From contig NZ_FKBS01000029.1 in assembly GCF_900078315.1 (NCBI RefSeq), positions 62,001 to 126,000 on the forward strand: 64,000 nucleotides of DNA, read 5' to 3'. This document shows, piece after piece, positions 29,101 through 38,921 of the stretch; the first letter of the stretch is position 1, and each line of letters opens with the position of its first letter. The position numbers and the translations under genes are program-made. The notes under the pieces are model-generated. The model worked only from the letters and a program-made list of their open reading frames with translations. It was not told the DNA's origin and ran no database searches. The stretch comes from Bordetella ansorpii. GTDB lineage: Bacteria > Pseudomonadota > Gammaproteobacteria > Burkholderiales > Burkholderiaceae_B.

Positions 29101-32100
29101 CTATGTCCTCACCGTGTTCGACGTGAATGCCGACGGCACCCTGGCCGCCACGCAGGACAGCACCGTGGTCGGCACCGAACAGCCCAAGCAGATCGTGCTG
29201 TCGGACGACGGCAAGACCCTGTACGCAATCTCCAGGAACAACCTGTACGCCTTCACTCTGGGCGCCGACGGCGTGCCCGTGCTGGCCAGTACGCACGCGG
29301 ATGGCTTCGGCACCACCAACGGCGCCACGGCACTGGCCGTGGACAGCCACGGCACCGTGTACGTGGTGGGCGATTCGCGCATGACGATCTATACCGCTGG
29401 CGACAACGGCAGCCTGACCCTCGTCAACACCTGGAGCGGCCTGGGCCTGTCGAACTTCTCGCGCAGCATCGCCATCTCGGATGCGGGCTACCTCTATGTG
29501 TCCACCGGTTCTCCGGGCAGCATCCTCACCCTGCAGTACGACCACGACGCCAAGACGCTGACCCAGATCGCCTCGCTGTCGGCCAGCCAGACCTGGGGCC
29601 TGGCCCTGTCCGCGGACGGCGGCACCCTGTACGCGGGCAACAACACCGGCAATCTGCAGATCTACGACATCGGCGACGACGGCAAACCGGTGCTGGTGAA
29701 GACCCTGACCGGCATCGGCGGCCGAGCCTACCGCATCGTGATATCCGCGGACGGCACGTCAATCTATGGCGGCGGCTATTTCACCGCCGGCGGCCTGGGC
29801 GTGGTCCGCGTCACGCCAGACGTGACGCTGGCCTATACCGAGAACGGCACGCTGAAGCCGGCCTCCGGCCTGCACCTGGCCGATGCCGAGTACGACGCCC
29901 TGAACGGCGGCGCGGGCGACTACAACGGTGCAGTCATCACGGTGTCCCGGCCCACGGGCGCCGATGCCGAGGACACGTTCGGCCTGGCCGAAGGCAACGG
30001 CCTGACGCTGCAGGACGGCGTGATCTCCCTCGATGGCCGTGCCATCGCCACGCTGACCAGCGAAGGCGGCCTGCTGACCATTGCCTTCACGGCGCAGACC
30101 AGCACGGCCACGGCCAATCACGTGCTGCAACAGATCACCTACACGAACACCAGCAACGTCCCACCCGCCAGCATCGCGCTGTGCATCGGCGTCACGGACA
30201 CCTACATCACCACCGACTTCACGGTGACGCTGGCCGTGACGGCCGTCAACGACGCCCCCGTGGCCTCCGCCACGCCCGCCGAGCCCACCCAGGGGCTGGG
30301 CGGCACGGCGGTGGAGCTATTCGCCGATGTCGCGATCTCCACCGTCGAGCCGGACCAGGCCATCACGTCGCTGACGCTGACGGTGGGCGGCCTGCGCGAT
30401 GGCGCGGCGGAGACGCTGCGCATCGATGGCGAGGCCATCGCCCTGGTGGCCGGCAACGGCGTCACCACGGCCAACGGCTACAGCTACACCATCACCTTGG
30501 CTGACGGCACGGCCACGGTGACCGTGACCCGCGCGGACGGGATGAGCCCCGACGCCGCCGCGGCATTGGTCCAAGGACTGGCCTACGCCAACGCCTCCCA
30601 GAACGGCACGGCGGGCGAGCGCACCGTGACCTTGAGCGCCGTGCGCGACAGTGGCGGCACGGCCAACGGCGGCGCCGATACCGCGTCGCCGGCCATCACG
30701 GCCACCATACATGTGCAAGCCCAGGCGCCCAGCCTGGGCGCCGACACGGGCTCCATCGTCTACGACGACCTGCTCTCACCCCAGGACGAGAACTACAACG
30801 GCCTGTTCGATGGCATCCAGAGCACCGTCGCCTCGGGCGATCTCGTCTACGTCGTGCGGACCACGACACAGTGGGACAGCGAGACGTTCAGCGAGATCGA
30901 AATCAGCAGCCTGCATGTGTTGCAGCGCGCCGAGGACGGCACGCTGGGCATTGTGCAGACCCTGGACAGCAAGACGCTGGCCGCGTTGGGCGGCGCCACG
31001 GAAGTGCGCCTGTCGGCCGACGGCGCCACCGTTTACGTGCTGAGCAACCAGGGCGTTGCCCTGTTCATCCGCGACGCCTCCAGCGGCGAACTGAGCGCGT
31101 CCGGCAGCATCGGCGGCGAACTGATCGAATCCCAAGGCCTGATCCGCGACGTTGTGGCAGGCGCCGACGGCCATGTCTACGTCACCGCGGGCAACAGCCT
31201 GCTGATGTACACCCGCGGCCAGGACGGCGCCTGGGCCCTGGCCCAGACGCTGGCCGACACGGAAGACGCCAGCCTGCCGCTGGACAATGCCGGCGCGATG
31301 ACGCTGTCAGCCGACGGCCACTACCTGTTCGTGGCGACCACGGGCACCAGCACGCTGGCCAGCGTCTTCCGCGTGGCTGAAGACGGCACGCTGAGCTTCG
31401 TGATGGCCGCGCAAGGCCAGGCGCCGGTCGAAGATCAGCTGTACTACACGTCTTCACTGACCCTGTCGCCGGACGGCAAGACGCTGTATGCCATCGACTT
31501 CGACGGCACGGACCGCGTGCTGCACACGCTGTCGGTGGGCGCGGACGGCGCGTTGGCTGCCGTGGCGGGCACCGCGCTCAGCGGAACCGCCGACAACCTG
31601 CTCGTGTCGCCGGACGGCAAGCTGCTGTTCGTGATGGGTGCGGACGGGATCGCGTTGTACGCGCTGGGCGCGGATGGTCAGCCGACGCTGGCCGGCACGC
31701 TGTCCAGCCTGGGCGGCAACACCATCCAGGAACTGCGCGGCGCCAGCCTCGGCGCGGACGGCAGGCAGCTGTATCTAGCCGGAAGATTCAGCTGGACCGA
31801 AGGCCTGATGGTCGTGGACCTGGCGCCGGCATCGTCCACCTATACCGAAGGCGGCGACGCCGTAGTGCTGCTGCCCGGTGGCACGCTGGCCGACCCGCAA
31901 CTGGACGCCAGCAACGGCGGCGCAGGCGATTACCAGGGCGCAAGCATCGTCGTGGAGCGCGACGGCGGCGCCCAGGCGATGGACCAGTTCGGCTTCCTGG
32001 CAGGCGACGACTTCACGCTGGACGCCGAGAACGGCCTGATCCTGCGCGACGGCACGGCCATCGCCAGCTTCTCGCAGACCGATGGCAAGCTGACCGTAAC

Positions 32101-35100
32101 CTTCACCGCCAGCGTCAGCAAGGCCGAAGCGCAACAGGTATTGCGCCGCATCGCCTACCTGAACACCAGCGCCGATCCCACCCTCGACGGCGACCAGGCG
32201 CGTTTCGTGATGACGCTGAACGATGGCGACGGCAACAGCGACAGCATGACCGCGGACGTGACGCTGATCGGCGTGAACGACCCGCCCGTCATCGACACCA
32301 CGCCGCTGTCGCCCACCTACCCCGCCGAAGGCGAGCCGGTGAAGCTGTTCGACGGCACCACCATCGACACGGTGGAGGCCGACCAGGCCATCTGGCAGGT
32401 GATCGTGACGGTCAGCCCGGCCAGCGGGCAGGACGTGCTGGGCGCGGACGGCGGGCGCATTTCGCTGAGCACGGCCACCAGCGGCGTGCAGTCCACCGGC
32501 ACGGGCCTGCAATACATGGTGCGGATCGACGGCGATACGGTCACCGTGACGCTGTACCTGAGCAACACGCCCGAACGGGCCGCGCAGGTGATCGACAGCC
32601 TGACCTACTCGCACAACGGCACGGCCACGACCGGCGACGTGACCATCGGCGTGAACGTGCGCGAGAATGACGGCGGCGACGATCTGTCCACCTACACGGG
32701 CACGGCCATCGTCCACCTGGCGCCGGCCGCCGAGGCCAACACCGCCCCCCACCTGGGCGGCGGCACGGACGTCGGCTACGCCGAGCAGGCCGACGCGATC
32801 CTCATCGCCCCGGGCGCATCGGTGTCCGATGCCCAGATGGACGCCTTCAACGGCGGCCTGGGCAACTATCACGGCAGCGTTCTGACGGTGGCGCTGGGCG
32901 CCGGCGCCAGCTCGGCGGACAGCCTGGGCTTCCTTGACGGCAATGGCCTGACGCGCAGCGGCAACGACCTGGTGAAGGACGGCAAGGTGATCGGCGCCTT
33001 CGCCATCGCCAACGGCACCTTGACGCTGACCTTCACCGACGCCAACGGCGCCATCCCCACCAAGGCTGACGTCCAGAACGCGCTGCGGCAGATCACGTAT
33101 GCCAACGGCAGCGACGCCCCGGTGGCCAGCGTGGCCGTCAGCGTGACGCTGGCCGACCAGCGCGGCCTGGTGTCGGCTGCGATGACCTTCGACATCGGCA
33201 TCACCGCCGTCAACGACCTGCCCGTGATCGTGGCGGACCCGGTGCTGTCGCTGGGCGAACTGTCCCACCTGCAACAGCTGGCCGGCGTCGCGGGGCTGGG
33301 AACACTGACGTCCAGCATTGCTTCCGCCGATGGCGGGCATGTGTACGTGGCCGACGACAGCGGCGCCATCGCGCTGTTCAGCCATGATGCCAACACTGGT
33401 CAACTGACCCTGGTGCGGGTCTTCGCCGCGGGCAACGGCCTGGACGGCGTGAAGGAACTGAGCCTGTCGGCCGACGGCCAGAGCCTGTATGCGCTGCGCA
33501 AGGACGGCAACCAGATCGCCTGGTTCGGCGTGGCCGCGGACGGCGCGCTGACCTACGGCGGCGCCATCAGCAGCGTGTACGAAGTGGACGGCAGCGCGAT
33601 GTTCGATCTGCGCGACCTCACCGTGTCGGCGGACGGCAAGAACCTGTATGTGCTCAACGCCTACACGGTGCTGACCTTGGCCCGTGACACCAACACCGGC
33701 GCGCTGAGCTACGCCGGCGCGATGGACAGCGGCCTGTGGAGCCCGCCATACCTGTGGTCGCCCACCGCCATCACCGAGCAGGGCAATCTGGTCTTCGTGG
33801 CAACCGCGTCGTCCAACGCCGCGCTGATCGTCTACCAGCGCGACGACAGCGGCACGCTGACGCTGCTGGGCTGGGCGGCCAACAACCAGCCCGACGCTGC
33901 GGGCGAAACGGTGTCGCTGAGCGACCTGCAGCACATCGTCGTCAGCGAGGATGGCCGCACGGTCTTCGTGGCCAGCGGCTCGCAGATCGACGCCTTCCGC
34001 CTGGATACCGCCACGGGCGCCCTGACGCACGCGGGCGTGTTCGCCAGCGGCCTGGACATCCAGGACATCGCCCTGACCGCAGACGGCCGCGCGTTGTTCG
34101 CCACGCTGGCCGACGGCAAGATGAACTACTACGCCACGACCAACGGCGCGCTGGTGGCATCGCAGGACGGCATGGCCGGCGCGGGCCACATCGTGCTGCT
34201 GCCCGATGGCGGCGTGATCGTGCTGGGCGAGGCCATCGAGGTGCTGGATGCTGCGCCGGCAGGCAGGCCGGTCAGCGAACTGGGCGGCGATCCCGTCGTG
34301 CTGGCGCCCACGCTGAAGATCAGCGATGCCGAACGGGATGCCGCCGCCGACGGCGCGGGCAACTACCAGGGCGCCAGCATCGTGTTCGAAGGCCAGGCGG
34401 GCGACCGCTTCAGCCTGCTGGCGGGTGACGGCTATACCCTGTCGTCGGACGGCACCACCGTGCTGCTGGACGGCAATGCCATCGCCACGCTGCAACAGAA
34501 CGGCACGCAGGCTACCTTGCGCTTCACGGCCGCCGCGACCAGCGCGCAGGCCAATGCGCTGTTGCACCGCATCGGCTACGCCGCGGGCGGCGACTCGGGT
34601 GGCACCCGCACCGTCACGTTGCGCCTGAACGACGGCGAGGCCGACAGCGCCGCCTATGCGGTGCAGATCGACGCCGTCGCGCCCAACCATGCCCCGCAAC
34701 CTGGCGACACCCCCTATACCCCCGACGAAGCACTCCAGGGCCGCGACTACACACTGACGCTGCCCGAATCGCTGTTCAGCGACGAAGACGGGGATACGCT
34801 GGCGTGGACCGTGGACGGCCTGCCGGGCGGCCTGTCGTTCGATGCCGACACGCGCACCCTCACGGGCAGCGCCCTGGCGGCCGGCAGCTACACGCTGACC
34901 GTGACCGTGACGGACCCCAGCGGCGCCACGGCGTCGCGCACGCTGACGCTGGTCGTGGCCGAACCGCCGAACACCGAACCCGTCGACAGCGGCATCGACC
35001 TGACGCCTGGCCAGGCCCAGGCCGGCAGCGATTACCGCTACGTCCTGCCGGAAGGCCTGTTCACCGACGCCGACGGCGATGCCCTGGCTTGGACCGTGGA

Positions 35101-36220
35101 CGGCCTGCCGCAAGGGCTGGGCTTCGACGCGGACACGCGCACCATCCAGGGCGTGGCCGCTTCGGCCGGCACGTACACCCTGACGATCCGGGCGACCGAT
35201 CCTTCTGGCGCCGCCGTCTCGCGTACGCTGGTGCTGGAAGTCGTGGCGCAAAGCGTGGAGCCCAATCCGGATCCCGGCACCGATCCTGGCACGGATCCTG
35301 GCACGAACCCGGGAACCGATCCGCAGCCCGTGGATCCCGAACCGCAGCCCTCCGACGCACCTGCGCCGCAGCCGTTGATGCAGCCTCCGGCCTACCCGCA
35401 CGACACGACCCGCCGCGATGCCGAACAGGAACGCGGATGGCGTGACAGCGTCGCCCGCCCAGCGGGCGCCGTGCCGACGCCCGCCGTCGGCTTCACCCCG
35501 CTGGGCGCAGGCGGCGACGCGGCGGAACCTGCCGCTGCCGGCTCGTCGGCCATCCTGGACGACCTGCTGGCCGATTCGCTGCAACGCGACGACCGCTGGA
35601 CCCGCGGCCTGGACGCCATGCGCACCGTCGACGGCAAGACCACGACCCTGATCGCGTTGGCCGGTCCCGGCGCCGCGCCGCTGGCAGGCCCCGACCGCCC
35701 CGTGGCAGGCGCGTGGCATTACGACCGGGACGGCAACCGTCAGGTGTTCACGCTGCCCGCCGGCCTGGTGCGCAGCAACAGCCCGATCGCATCGATTGCC
35801 CTGCGCATGGCCGACGGCAGCGCATTGCCCGCCGGCGTGCGCCTGGATACCACCCGTGGCGTGATCGTCGCGCCGGGCATCACCGGCGCTGGCGACTTGT
35901 CGCTGCAACTGGTGGTGCGCACCGTGGACGGCAAGCAGATCTCCGTGCCCATCGTCATCTCGGCCGAGCGCCACGGCCTGGCGGCGCCGATCGCCCCGCT
36001 GGCTGCGCACGCCATCCAGGCGGATGGCGATGACCTGATCGCCGACCACAAGCCCGCCCTGAGTCTGCAACTGCGCCAGAGCGCCGCCCAGGACATCCTT
36101 TCCCAAGCCCGCCAGTTGTTGGCCGCCCTGGGCGACGACCCCGCGCCGGCCATCGCCGCACCCGTATCCGAATTGTCCGCCGGCGTCCGCCAGGCCCCCT
36201 CTATCACCGTAGAAAGCTGA
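26156..36220 (+). CDS. Giant secreted beta-propeller / Ig-like repeat protein with N-terminal LEPR motif
   Basis: A 3354-residue acidic, Gly/Asp/Thr-rich protein, probably surface-exposed or secreted. There is no Sec signal: after MTARRPSSLRRQALV comes LEPRFLLDAA (residues 16-25), a motif found at the start of many giant repeat adhesins. Four blocks of about 330 residues look like YVTN/lactonase-type beta-propellers (about 26.8-27.7, 28.8-29.8, 30.8-31.8 and 33.3-34.2 kb; recurring LSADGxxLY and VAEDGTLSY). Five copies of a domain with NGGAGDYxGA (near 27.8, 29.9, 31.9, 32.85 and 34.35 kb) are interspersed, plus Ig/He_PIG and cadherin-like domains (DGLPxGLxFDxxTR). A Pro/Asp/Gly-rich linker (35260-35390) precedes a unique C-terminal region of about 270 residues. 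No RTX nonapeptides are seen. A TTG at 26132 is an alternative start. Being followed at once by tolC/hlyD-type genes suggests it is their cargo (inferred). Confidence 0.9.
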   Translation: MTARRPSSLRRQALVLEPRFLLDAAVTATVAQVVDATDTKPGVSADGNTANVTVDEHSAAQTVDLFSGVAVHTDTGNQDGLNQLVVTLDRSGANQALVADGSEITLTAGGGTTANNNYVYTVQVGGDGSTTITFTIASSETGNTPQGAADLIDSMAYRALDSTVEGGTVNVLLRSLSDDGNDVADLDIGATVHITSTINVAPVLTGDGHLDARDSLSLGDLGNATEVAYSNDGKFAYVAGTDGIQVYTVDAEGALHALQTFKHDDLNTVNHMVVSEDGKSLYTTSSNDDSYVVHLRVAEDGTLSYAASIASQNGVINGGMTQSDDGAYLYVGTQWNDVVIYRRDASTGDLTVIGRAVGNGNGRSGVIATSGDYVYIMYLGSPHALTIYQRGEDGLLTVRENLAVANVGTGYTATDYSMAVSADGKYLYIGNPSTGAIHAFQIQDGSLNLIGSQTPGSLRNVALSPDSTLLYASTANGSVNVYAIGANGALNLLTTLAGSGSGNGIAVSHDGLSLLVAGGGVARYSSVQGLQAGAELPFADGLTLSDSNYDVLNGGAGDYNGASITITASVDSGSFGFAEGNGLSLSGNNIMLAGSAIATYARNGDTLTITFTSATTKAVANQVLHQVTYSHAAATRSGLIMLTVRSGDGALDSNAMAVALLLNAAPQADTGYTLDEATTETAYSVTLPASLYTDADGDAMSWAVSGLPDGLTFDPATRTISGTVTVPGTYAVTITATDIYGATTSVTLDLDVAQIANRAPQVSDSAPTSLPLAGVNTAGYSVTLDADMFRDPDSLYSGSTLTWSTSTLPAGLAFDAATHTLSGTPTTMGDYSITITVTDEHGLTAQHTVDLRVVTPAEADNAPPALSADGSLLTYTAEGGLSGFSNAVYSLTLSQGDTILTVVSNPNLGHAITPGGNSVLSIYQRDTATGKLTLLQQFVQGAADDGNAANGIEVNGLIGGTYATYSADGAHMYLVGQNTAGSYVLTVFDVNADGTLAATQDSTVVGTEQPKQIVLSDDGKTLYAISRNNLYAFTLGADGVPVLASTHADGFGTTNGATALAVDSHGTVYVVGDSRMTIYTAGDNGSLTLVNTWSGLGLSNFSRSIAISDAGYLYVSTGSPGSILTLQYDHDAKTLTQIASLSASQTWGLALSADGGTLYAGNNTGNLQIYDIGDDGKPVLVKTLTGIGGRAYRIVISADGTSIYGGGYFTAGGLGVVRVTPDVTLAYTENGTLKPASGLHLADAEYDALNGGAGDYNGAVITVSRPTGADAEDTFGLAEGNGLTLQDGVISLDGRAIATLTSEGGLLTIAFTAQTSTATANHVLQQITYTNTSNVPPASIALCIGVTDTYITTDFTVTLAVTAVNDAPVASATPAEPTQGLGGTAVELFADVAISTVEPDQAITSLTLTVGGLRDGAAETLRIDGEAIALVAGNGVTTANGYSYTITLADGTATVTVTRADGMSPDAAAALVQGLAYANASQNGTAGERTVTLSAVRDSGGTANGGADTASPAITATIHVQAQAPSLGADTGSIVYDDLLSPQDENYNGLFDGIQSTVASGDLVYVVRTTTQWDSETFSEIEISSLHVLQRAEDGTLGIVQTLDSKTLAALGGATEVRLSADGATVYVLSNQGVALFIRDASSGELSASGSIGGELIESQGLIRDVVAGADGHVYVTAGNSLLMYTRGQDGAWALAQTLADTEDASLPLDNAGAMTLSADGHYLFVATTGTSTLASVFRVAEDGTLSFVMAAQGQAPVEDQLYYTSSLTLSPDGKTLYAIDFDGTDRVLHTLSVGADGALAAVAGTALSGTADNLLVSPDGKLLFVMGADGIALYALGADGQPTLAGTLSSLGGNTIQELRGASLGADGRQLYLAGRFSWTEGLMVVDLAPASSTYTEGGDAVVLLPGGTLADPQLDASNGGAGDYQGASIVVERDGGAQAMDQFGFLAGDDFTLDAENGLILRDGTAIASFSQTDGKLTVTFTASVSKAEAQQVLRRIAYLNTSADPTLDGDQARFVMTLNDGDGNSDSMTADVTLIGVNDPPVIDTTPLSPTYPAEGEPVKLFDGTTIDTVEADQAIWQVIVTVSPASGQDVLGADGGRISLSTATSGVQSTGTGLQYMVRIDGDTVTVTLYLSNTPERAAQVIDSLTYSHNGTATTGDVTIGVNVRENDGGDDLSTYTGTAIVHLAPAAEANTAPHLGGGTDVGYAEQADAILIAPGASVSDAQMDAFNGGLGNYHGSVLTVALGAGASSADSLGFLDGNGLTRSGNDLVKDGKVIGAFAIANGTLTLTFTDANGAIPTKADVQNALRQITYANGSDAPVASVAVSVTLADQRGLVSAAMTFDIGITAVNDLPVIVADPVLSLGELSHLQQLAGVAGLGTLTSSIASADGGHVYVADDSGAIALFSHDANTGQLTLVRVFAAGNGLDGVKELSLSADGQSLYALRKDGNQIAWFGVAADGALTYGGAISSVYEVDGSAMFDLRDLTVSADGKNLYVLNAYTVLTLARDTNTGALSYAGAMDSGLWSPPYLWSPTAITEQGNLVFVATASSNAALIVYQRDDSGTLTLLGWAANNQPDAAGETVSLSDLQHIVVSEDGRTVFVASGSQIDAFRLDTATGALTHAGVFASGLDIQDIALTADGRALFATLADGKMNYYATTNGALVASQDGMAGAGHIVLLPDGGVIVLGEAIEVLDAAPAGRPVSELGGDPVVLAPTLKISDAERDAAADGAGNYQGASIVFEGQAGDRFSLLAGDGYTLSSDGTTVLLDGNAIATLQQNGTQATLRFTAAATSAQANALLHRIGYAAGGDSGGTRTVTLRLNDGEADSAAYAVQIDAVAPNHAPQPGDTPYTPDEALQGRDYTLTLPESLFSDEDGDTLAWTVDGLPGGLSFDADTRTLTGSALAAGSYTLTVTVTDPSGATASRTLTLVVAEPPNTEPVDSGIDLTPGQAQAGSDYRYVLPEGLFTDADGDALAWTVDGLPQGLGFDADTRTIQGVAASAGTYTLTIRATDPSGAAVSRTLVLEVVAQSVEPNPDPGTDPGTDPGTNPGTDPQPVDPEPQPSDAPAPQPLMQPPAYPHDTTRRDAEQERGWRDSVARPAGAVPTPAVGFTPLGAGGDAAEPAAAGSSAILDDLLADSLQRDDRWTRGLDAMRTVDGKTTTLIALAGPGAAPLAGPDRPVAGAWHYDRDGNRQVFTLPAGLVRSNSPIASIALRMADGSALPAGVRLDTTRGVIVAPGITGAGDLSLQLVVRTVDGKQISVPIVISAERHGLAAPIAPLAAHAIQADGDDLIADHKPALSLQLRQSAAQDILSQARQLLAALGDDPAPAIAAPVSELSAGVRQAPSITVES

Positions 36221-36228
36221 TCATCGAC

Positions 36229-38007
36229 ATGACCTCACTCGATCATTCCGAGATGCCCTCCAAGCGCCGCAGCGCGCGCTTCGCCCTGACCGTGCTGGCC
36301 GCCGCCGTCCTGGCCGGTTGCAGCGTCGCCCCGCCCGAGACGCTCAGCACGCAGGACCTGCTGCAGCTGGACCGCAGCGACCGCGGCGCCATGTTCGCCG
36401 CGCAGGAACCCGTGACCGCGCCGATCACGCTGGACGAGGCCATCGCCCGCGCCGTCAAGTACAACCTGCAGCAGCGCCTGGCGCTGATGGAGCGCGCGCT
36501 GGAAGACAACCTGGTCGACGTGCAGAAGCAAGGCATGCTGCCCAAGCTGACTGCCCGCGCCGGCCTGCGCACCCGTAGCAACGACTACGGCTCGTCCAGC
36601 GAATCGCTGAGCACCGGCACGCAGTCGCTGGTGCCCTCGACCAGCCAGGAGCGCCACGGCGAAAGCGCCGACCTGCAACTGAGCTGGAACGTGCTGGACT
36701 TCGGCCTGAGCTATTTCGGCGCCAAGGCGCAGGGCAACAAGGCGCTGGCCGCCGAGGAGCGCCGCCGCCGCGTGGTCGCCGACATCATCCGCCAGACCCG
36801 CACCGCCTACTGGAACGCCGTGACGGCCGAGCGCCTGAAGGGCCAGGTGAGTTCGACGCTGGCCGAGGCGCGACAGACGCTGGACTACGCCCGCCAGACC
36901 GAGCAGAAGCGCCTGGTGGCTCCCATCGTGGCGCTGCGCTATCAGCGCGACCTGCTGAACATGGTGCGCCAGACCGAAGCGCTGGACAACGATCTGGCCC
37001 AGGCCCGCGCGAAGCTGGCCGCCCTGATGAACCTGCCGCCCGCCACCGAGTTCACGCTGGCCGCGCCGGAGGCCGCACAGCAGGACGCGCCGCGCCTGGC
37101 CTACGAACTGAACGACCTGGAGGCGCTGGCCATGGTGCACCGCCCCGAGCTGCGCGAGGAAAGCTACCTGGCCCGCAACGCCGTGCTGGAAACCCGCATG
37201 TCGCTGCTGCGCCTGTTCCCGAACGCCTCGCTGTTCGGCGGCCTGAACTACGACAGCAACAAGTATCTGGTGAACAACAACTGGGCCGATGCCGGCGTGC
37301 AGGTCAGCTGGAATCTGCTGGGCCTGCTGTCGCTGCCATCCATCAACCGGGCCGGCGAAGCGCGCGAGGATGTCGCCCAGTTGCGCCGCCAGGCCCTGCG
37401 CATGAGCGTGCTGAGCCAGGTGCACATCGCCTGGCTGGAGCGCCAGCGCGCCGAGGCTGCCTTCCAGCGCGCCAACGAGCTGTCGCGCCTGCAGGACGCC
37501 ATCCAGGTGCAGACCGAGAACGCGGCGCGCAGCAACGCCGAGACGCACCTGGAACTGGTGCGCGCCAAGGTCGAGACCCTGCTGGCCACGCGTGCGCGTG
37601 ACCTGAGCTACGCAGAACTGGTCAATGCGCAGAACACCGTCTACCAGGCCGCCGGCATCGATCCCCTGCCCGAGCGCATCACCGGCGACACGCTGGCCAG
37701 CCTGGCGCGCGACATCGCCGAGACCAACCGCAGGATCGAACGCGGCCACATCGACGTGCCGCGCCTGCAGGCCGACGCGAACGCCGCCACCCTGAAGGCC
37801 GCCTCGGCCGCCACAGAGCCGGTGACCGTCGCCGTGGCCGAGCCCGCGCCCAAGCCCCGTGCCGCTGCGTTGCGCACGGTGACGGGCTCGCCGTGGAGCA
37901 GCCTGGGCTCGCTGTCGGGCGCCGGACAGCCTGTCATCCCGGCAGCCGTCAGCGCCAACGCCGTGCCGGCTGGCGCGGTGCAGACGCAACCCGTCGATGT
38001 ACGTTGA
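36229..38007 (+). CDS. TolC-family outer-membrane lipoprotein channel
   Basis: A 592-residue outer-membrane efflux protein. Lipobox LAAAVLAGC (Cys at 31), then two OEP repeats with long helical hairpins (TLDEAIARAVKYNLQQRLAL; LEALAMVHRPELREESYLAR; DFGLSYFGAKAQGNKALAAEE). The C-terminal about 100 residues are Ala/Pro-rich and extend beyond the usual TolC length. It starts 8 bases after the giant gene. It would supply the outer-membrane exit duct. Confidence 0.9.
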   Translation: MTSLDHSEMPSKRRSARFALTVLAAAVLAGCSVAPPETLSTQDLLQLDRSDRGAMFAAQEPVTAPITLDEAIARAVKYNLQQRLALMERALEDNLVDVQKQGMLPKLTARAGLRTRSNDYGSSSESLSTGTQSLVPSTSQERHGESADLQLSWNVLDFGLSYFGAKAQGNKALAAEERRRRVVADIIRQTRTAYWNAVTAERLKGQVSSTLAEARQTLDYARQTEQKRLVAPIVALRYQRDLLNMVRQTEALDNDLAQARAKLAALMNLPPATEFTLAAPEAAQQDAPRLAYELNDLEALAMVHRPELREESYLARNAVLETRMSLLRLFPNASLFGGLNYDSNKYLVNNNWADAGVQVSWNLLGLLSLPSINRAGEAREDVAQLRRQALRMSVLSQVHIAWLERQRAEAAFQRANELSRLQDAIQVQTENAARSNAETHLELVRAKVETLLATRARDLSYAELVNAQNTVYQAAGIDPLPERITGDTLASLARDIAETNRRIERGHIDVPRLQADANAATLKAASAATEPVTVAVAEPAPKPRAAALRTVTGSPWSSLGSLSGAGQPVIPAAVSANAVPAGAVQTQPVDVR

Positions 38008-38875
38008 GGCCCGGACGATGCCTTTACGCACTACCCGCCGGACGCGGCCCGGCACGCCGCGCGCCAGCCTGGCATGGGCGGCGCTGGCCTGCATGGTGTC
38101 GAACGCGCCGGTCCAGGCCCAGACGGCCGGCGTCCCGCCCACCGCGGCGGGCACGCCCCCGGCGTACGAATCCACCGCCCTGGCGCCGCTATCTGCCATG
38201 TCGGACAGCGGCGGCGCCCGCGCCCAGTTGGTCGCCAGCCAACGCGCCCTGTTGTCGAGCGAACTGGCTGGCAAGATCGCCAGCGTGCCGTTCCGCGATG
38301 GCCAGTCCTTCAAGAAGGGCGACGTGCTGATCGCCTACGACTGCGCGCTGAACCGCGCGCGGCTGGAGCGCGCCGTGCAGGCCGAAGGCGCGGCGCACAA
38401 GAAACTGGCGGTGGCCGAACAGCTGGACAAGCTGTCGTCCATCAGCCGCGCCGACGTCGACCAGGCCCGCGCAGGCGTCGCCGTCTCGCGCGCCGAGACC
38501 GGCGTGGAACGCGTCATGGTCAACCGCTGCACCGTCACCGCACCCTATGCGGGCCGCGTCGGCGAGGCCTTCGTCCGCCCGCTGGAAAGCGTGGCCGAGG
38601 GCAAGGAGCTGCTGAGCATCTACGACGACAGCGCCTTCGAGCTGGAGACCATCGTGCCCTCGCGCTGGCTGGCCTGGCTCAAGACCGGCTATCCGATGCA
38701 CATCACGGTGGACGAAACGGGCCGCACCTACCAGGCCGTGGTGGCGCGCATCGCCGGCACGGTCGATCCGGTCAGCCAGTCGGTGAAAGTGGTTGGCCGC
38801 CTGGACGGCAAGACCGCCAGCGACCTGCTGCCCGGCATGAGCGGCAACGTGCGCATCGATCCGCCGAAGCCTTGA
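37997..38875 (+). CDS. Periplasmic adaptor protein (HlyD/RND-adaptor type)
   Basis: A 292-residue adaptor from the ATG at 37997, which overlaps the tolC stop; an ATG at 38018 is equally possible. A signal peptide (LAWAALACMVSNAPVQAQ) replaces the membrane anchor of classical HlyD. The barrel-lipoyl-hairpin order is seen: a lipoyl half (FRDGQSFKKGDVLIAYD), a short helical hairpin (ARLERAVQAEG...SRADVDQARAGV), the second half (CTVTAPYAGRVGEAFVRP) and the membrane-proximal DLLPGMSGNVRI. The hairpin is short, as in RND adaptors, yet no RND pump gene is near. Confidence 0.85.
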   Translation: MYVEARTMPLRTTRRTRPGTPRASLAWAALACMVSNAPVQAQTAGVPPTAAGTPPAYESTALAPLSAMSDSGGARAQLVASQRALLSSELAGKIASVPFRDGQSFKKGDVLIAYDCALNRARLERAVQAEGAAHKKLAVAEQLDKLSSISRADVDQARAGVAVSRAETGVERVMVNRCTVTAPYAGRVGEAFVRPLESVAEGKELLSIYDDSAFELETIVPSRWLAWLKTGYPMHITVDETGRTYQAVVARIAGTVDPVSQSVKVVGRLDGKTASDLLPGMSGNVRIDPPKP

Positions 38876-38921
38876 ATCACCCTTCGAATCCCGGCGCCGG
38901 TCCCCGGCCCGATAGGCAAGC

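Noticed and set aside
26180-29545. 1121-residue minus-strand open frame
   Set aside because: Same reason: antisense shadow of the giant gene with no recognisable motif or start signal.
31775-36106. 1443-residue open frame on the minus strand inside the giant gene
   Set aside because: It is a shadow of the GC-rich, repetitive plus-strand gene: composition is His/Gln/Arg/Gly-rich with no domain, and codon-position G+C fits the plus strand.
26156-36220. RTX (GGxGxDxUx) repeats and a classical C-terminal type I signal in the giant protein
   Set aside because: Looked for and not found; Gly/Asp-rich phrases such as NGGAGDYxGA do not have the nonapeptide spacing.
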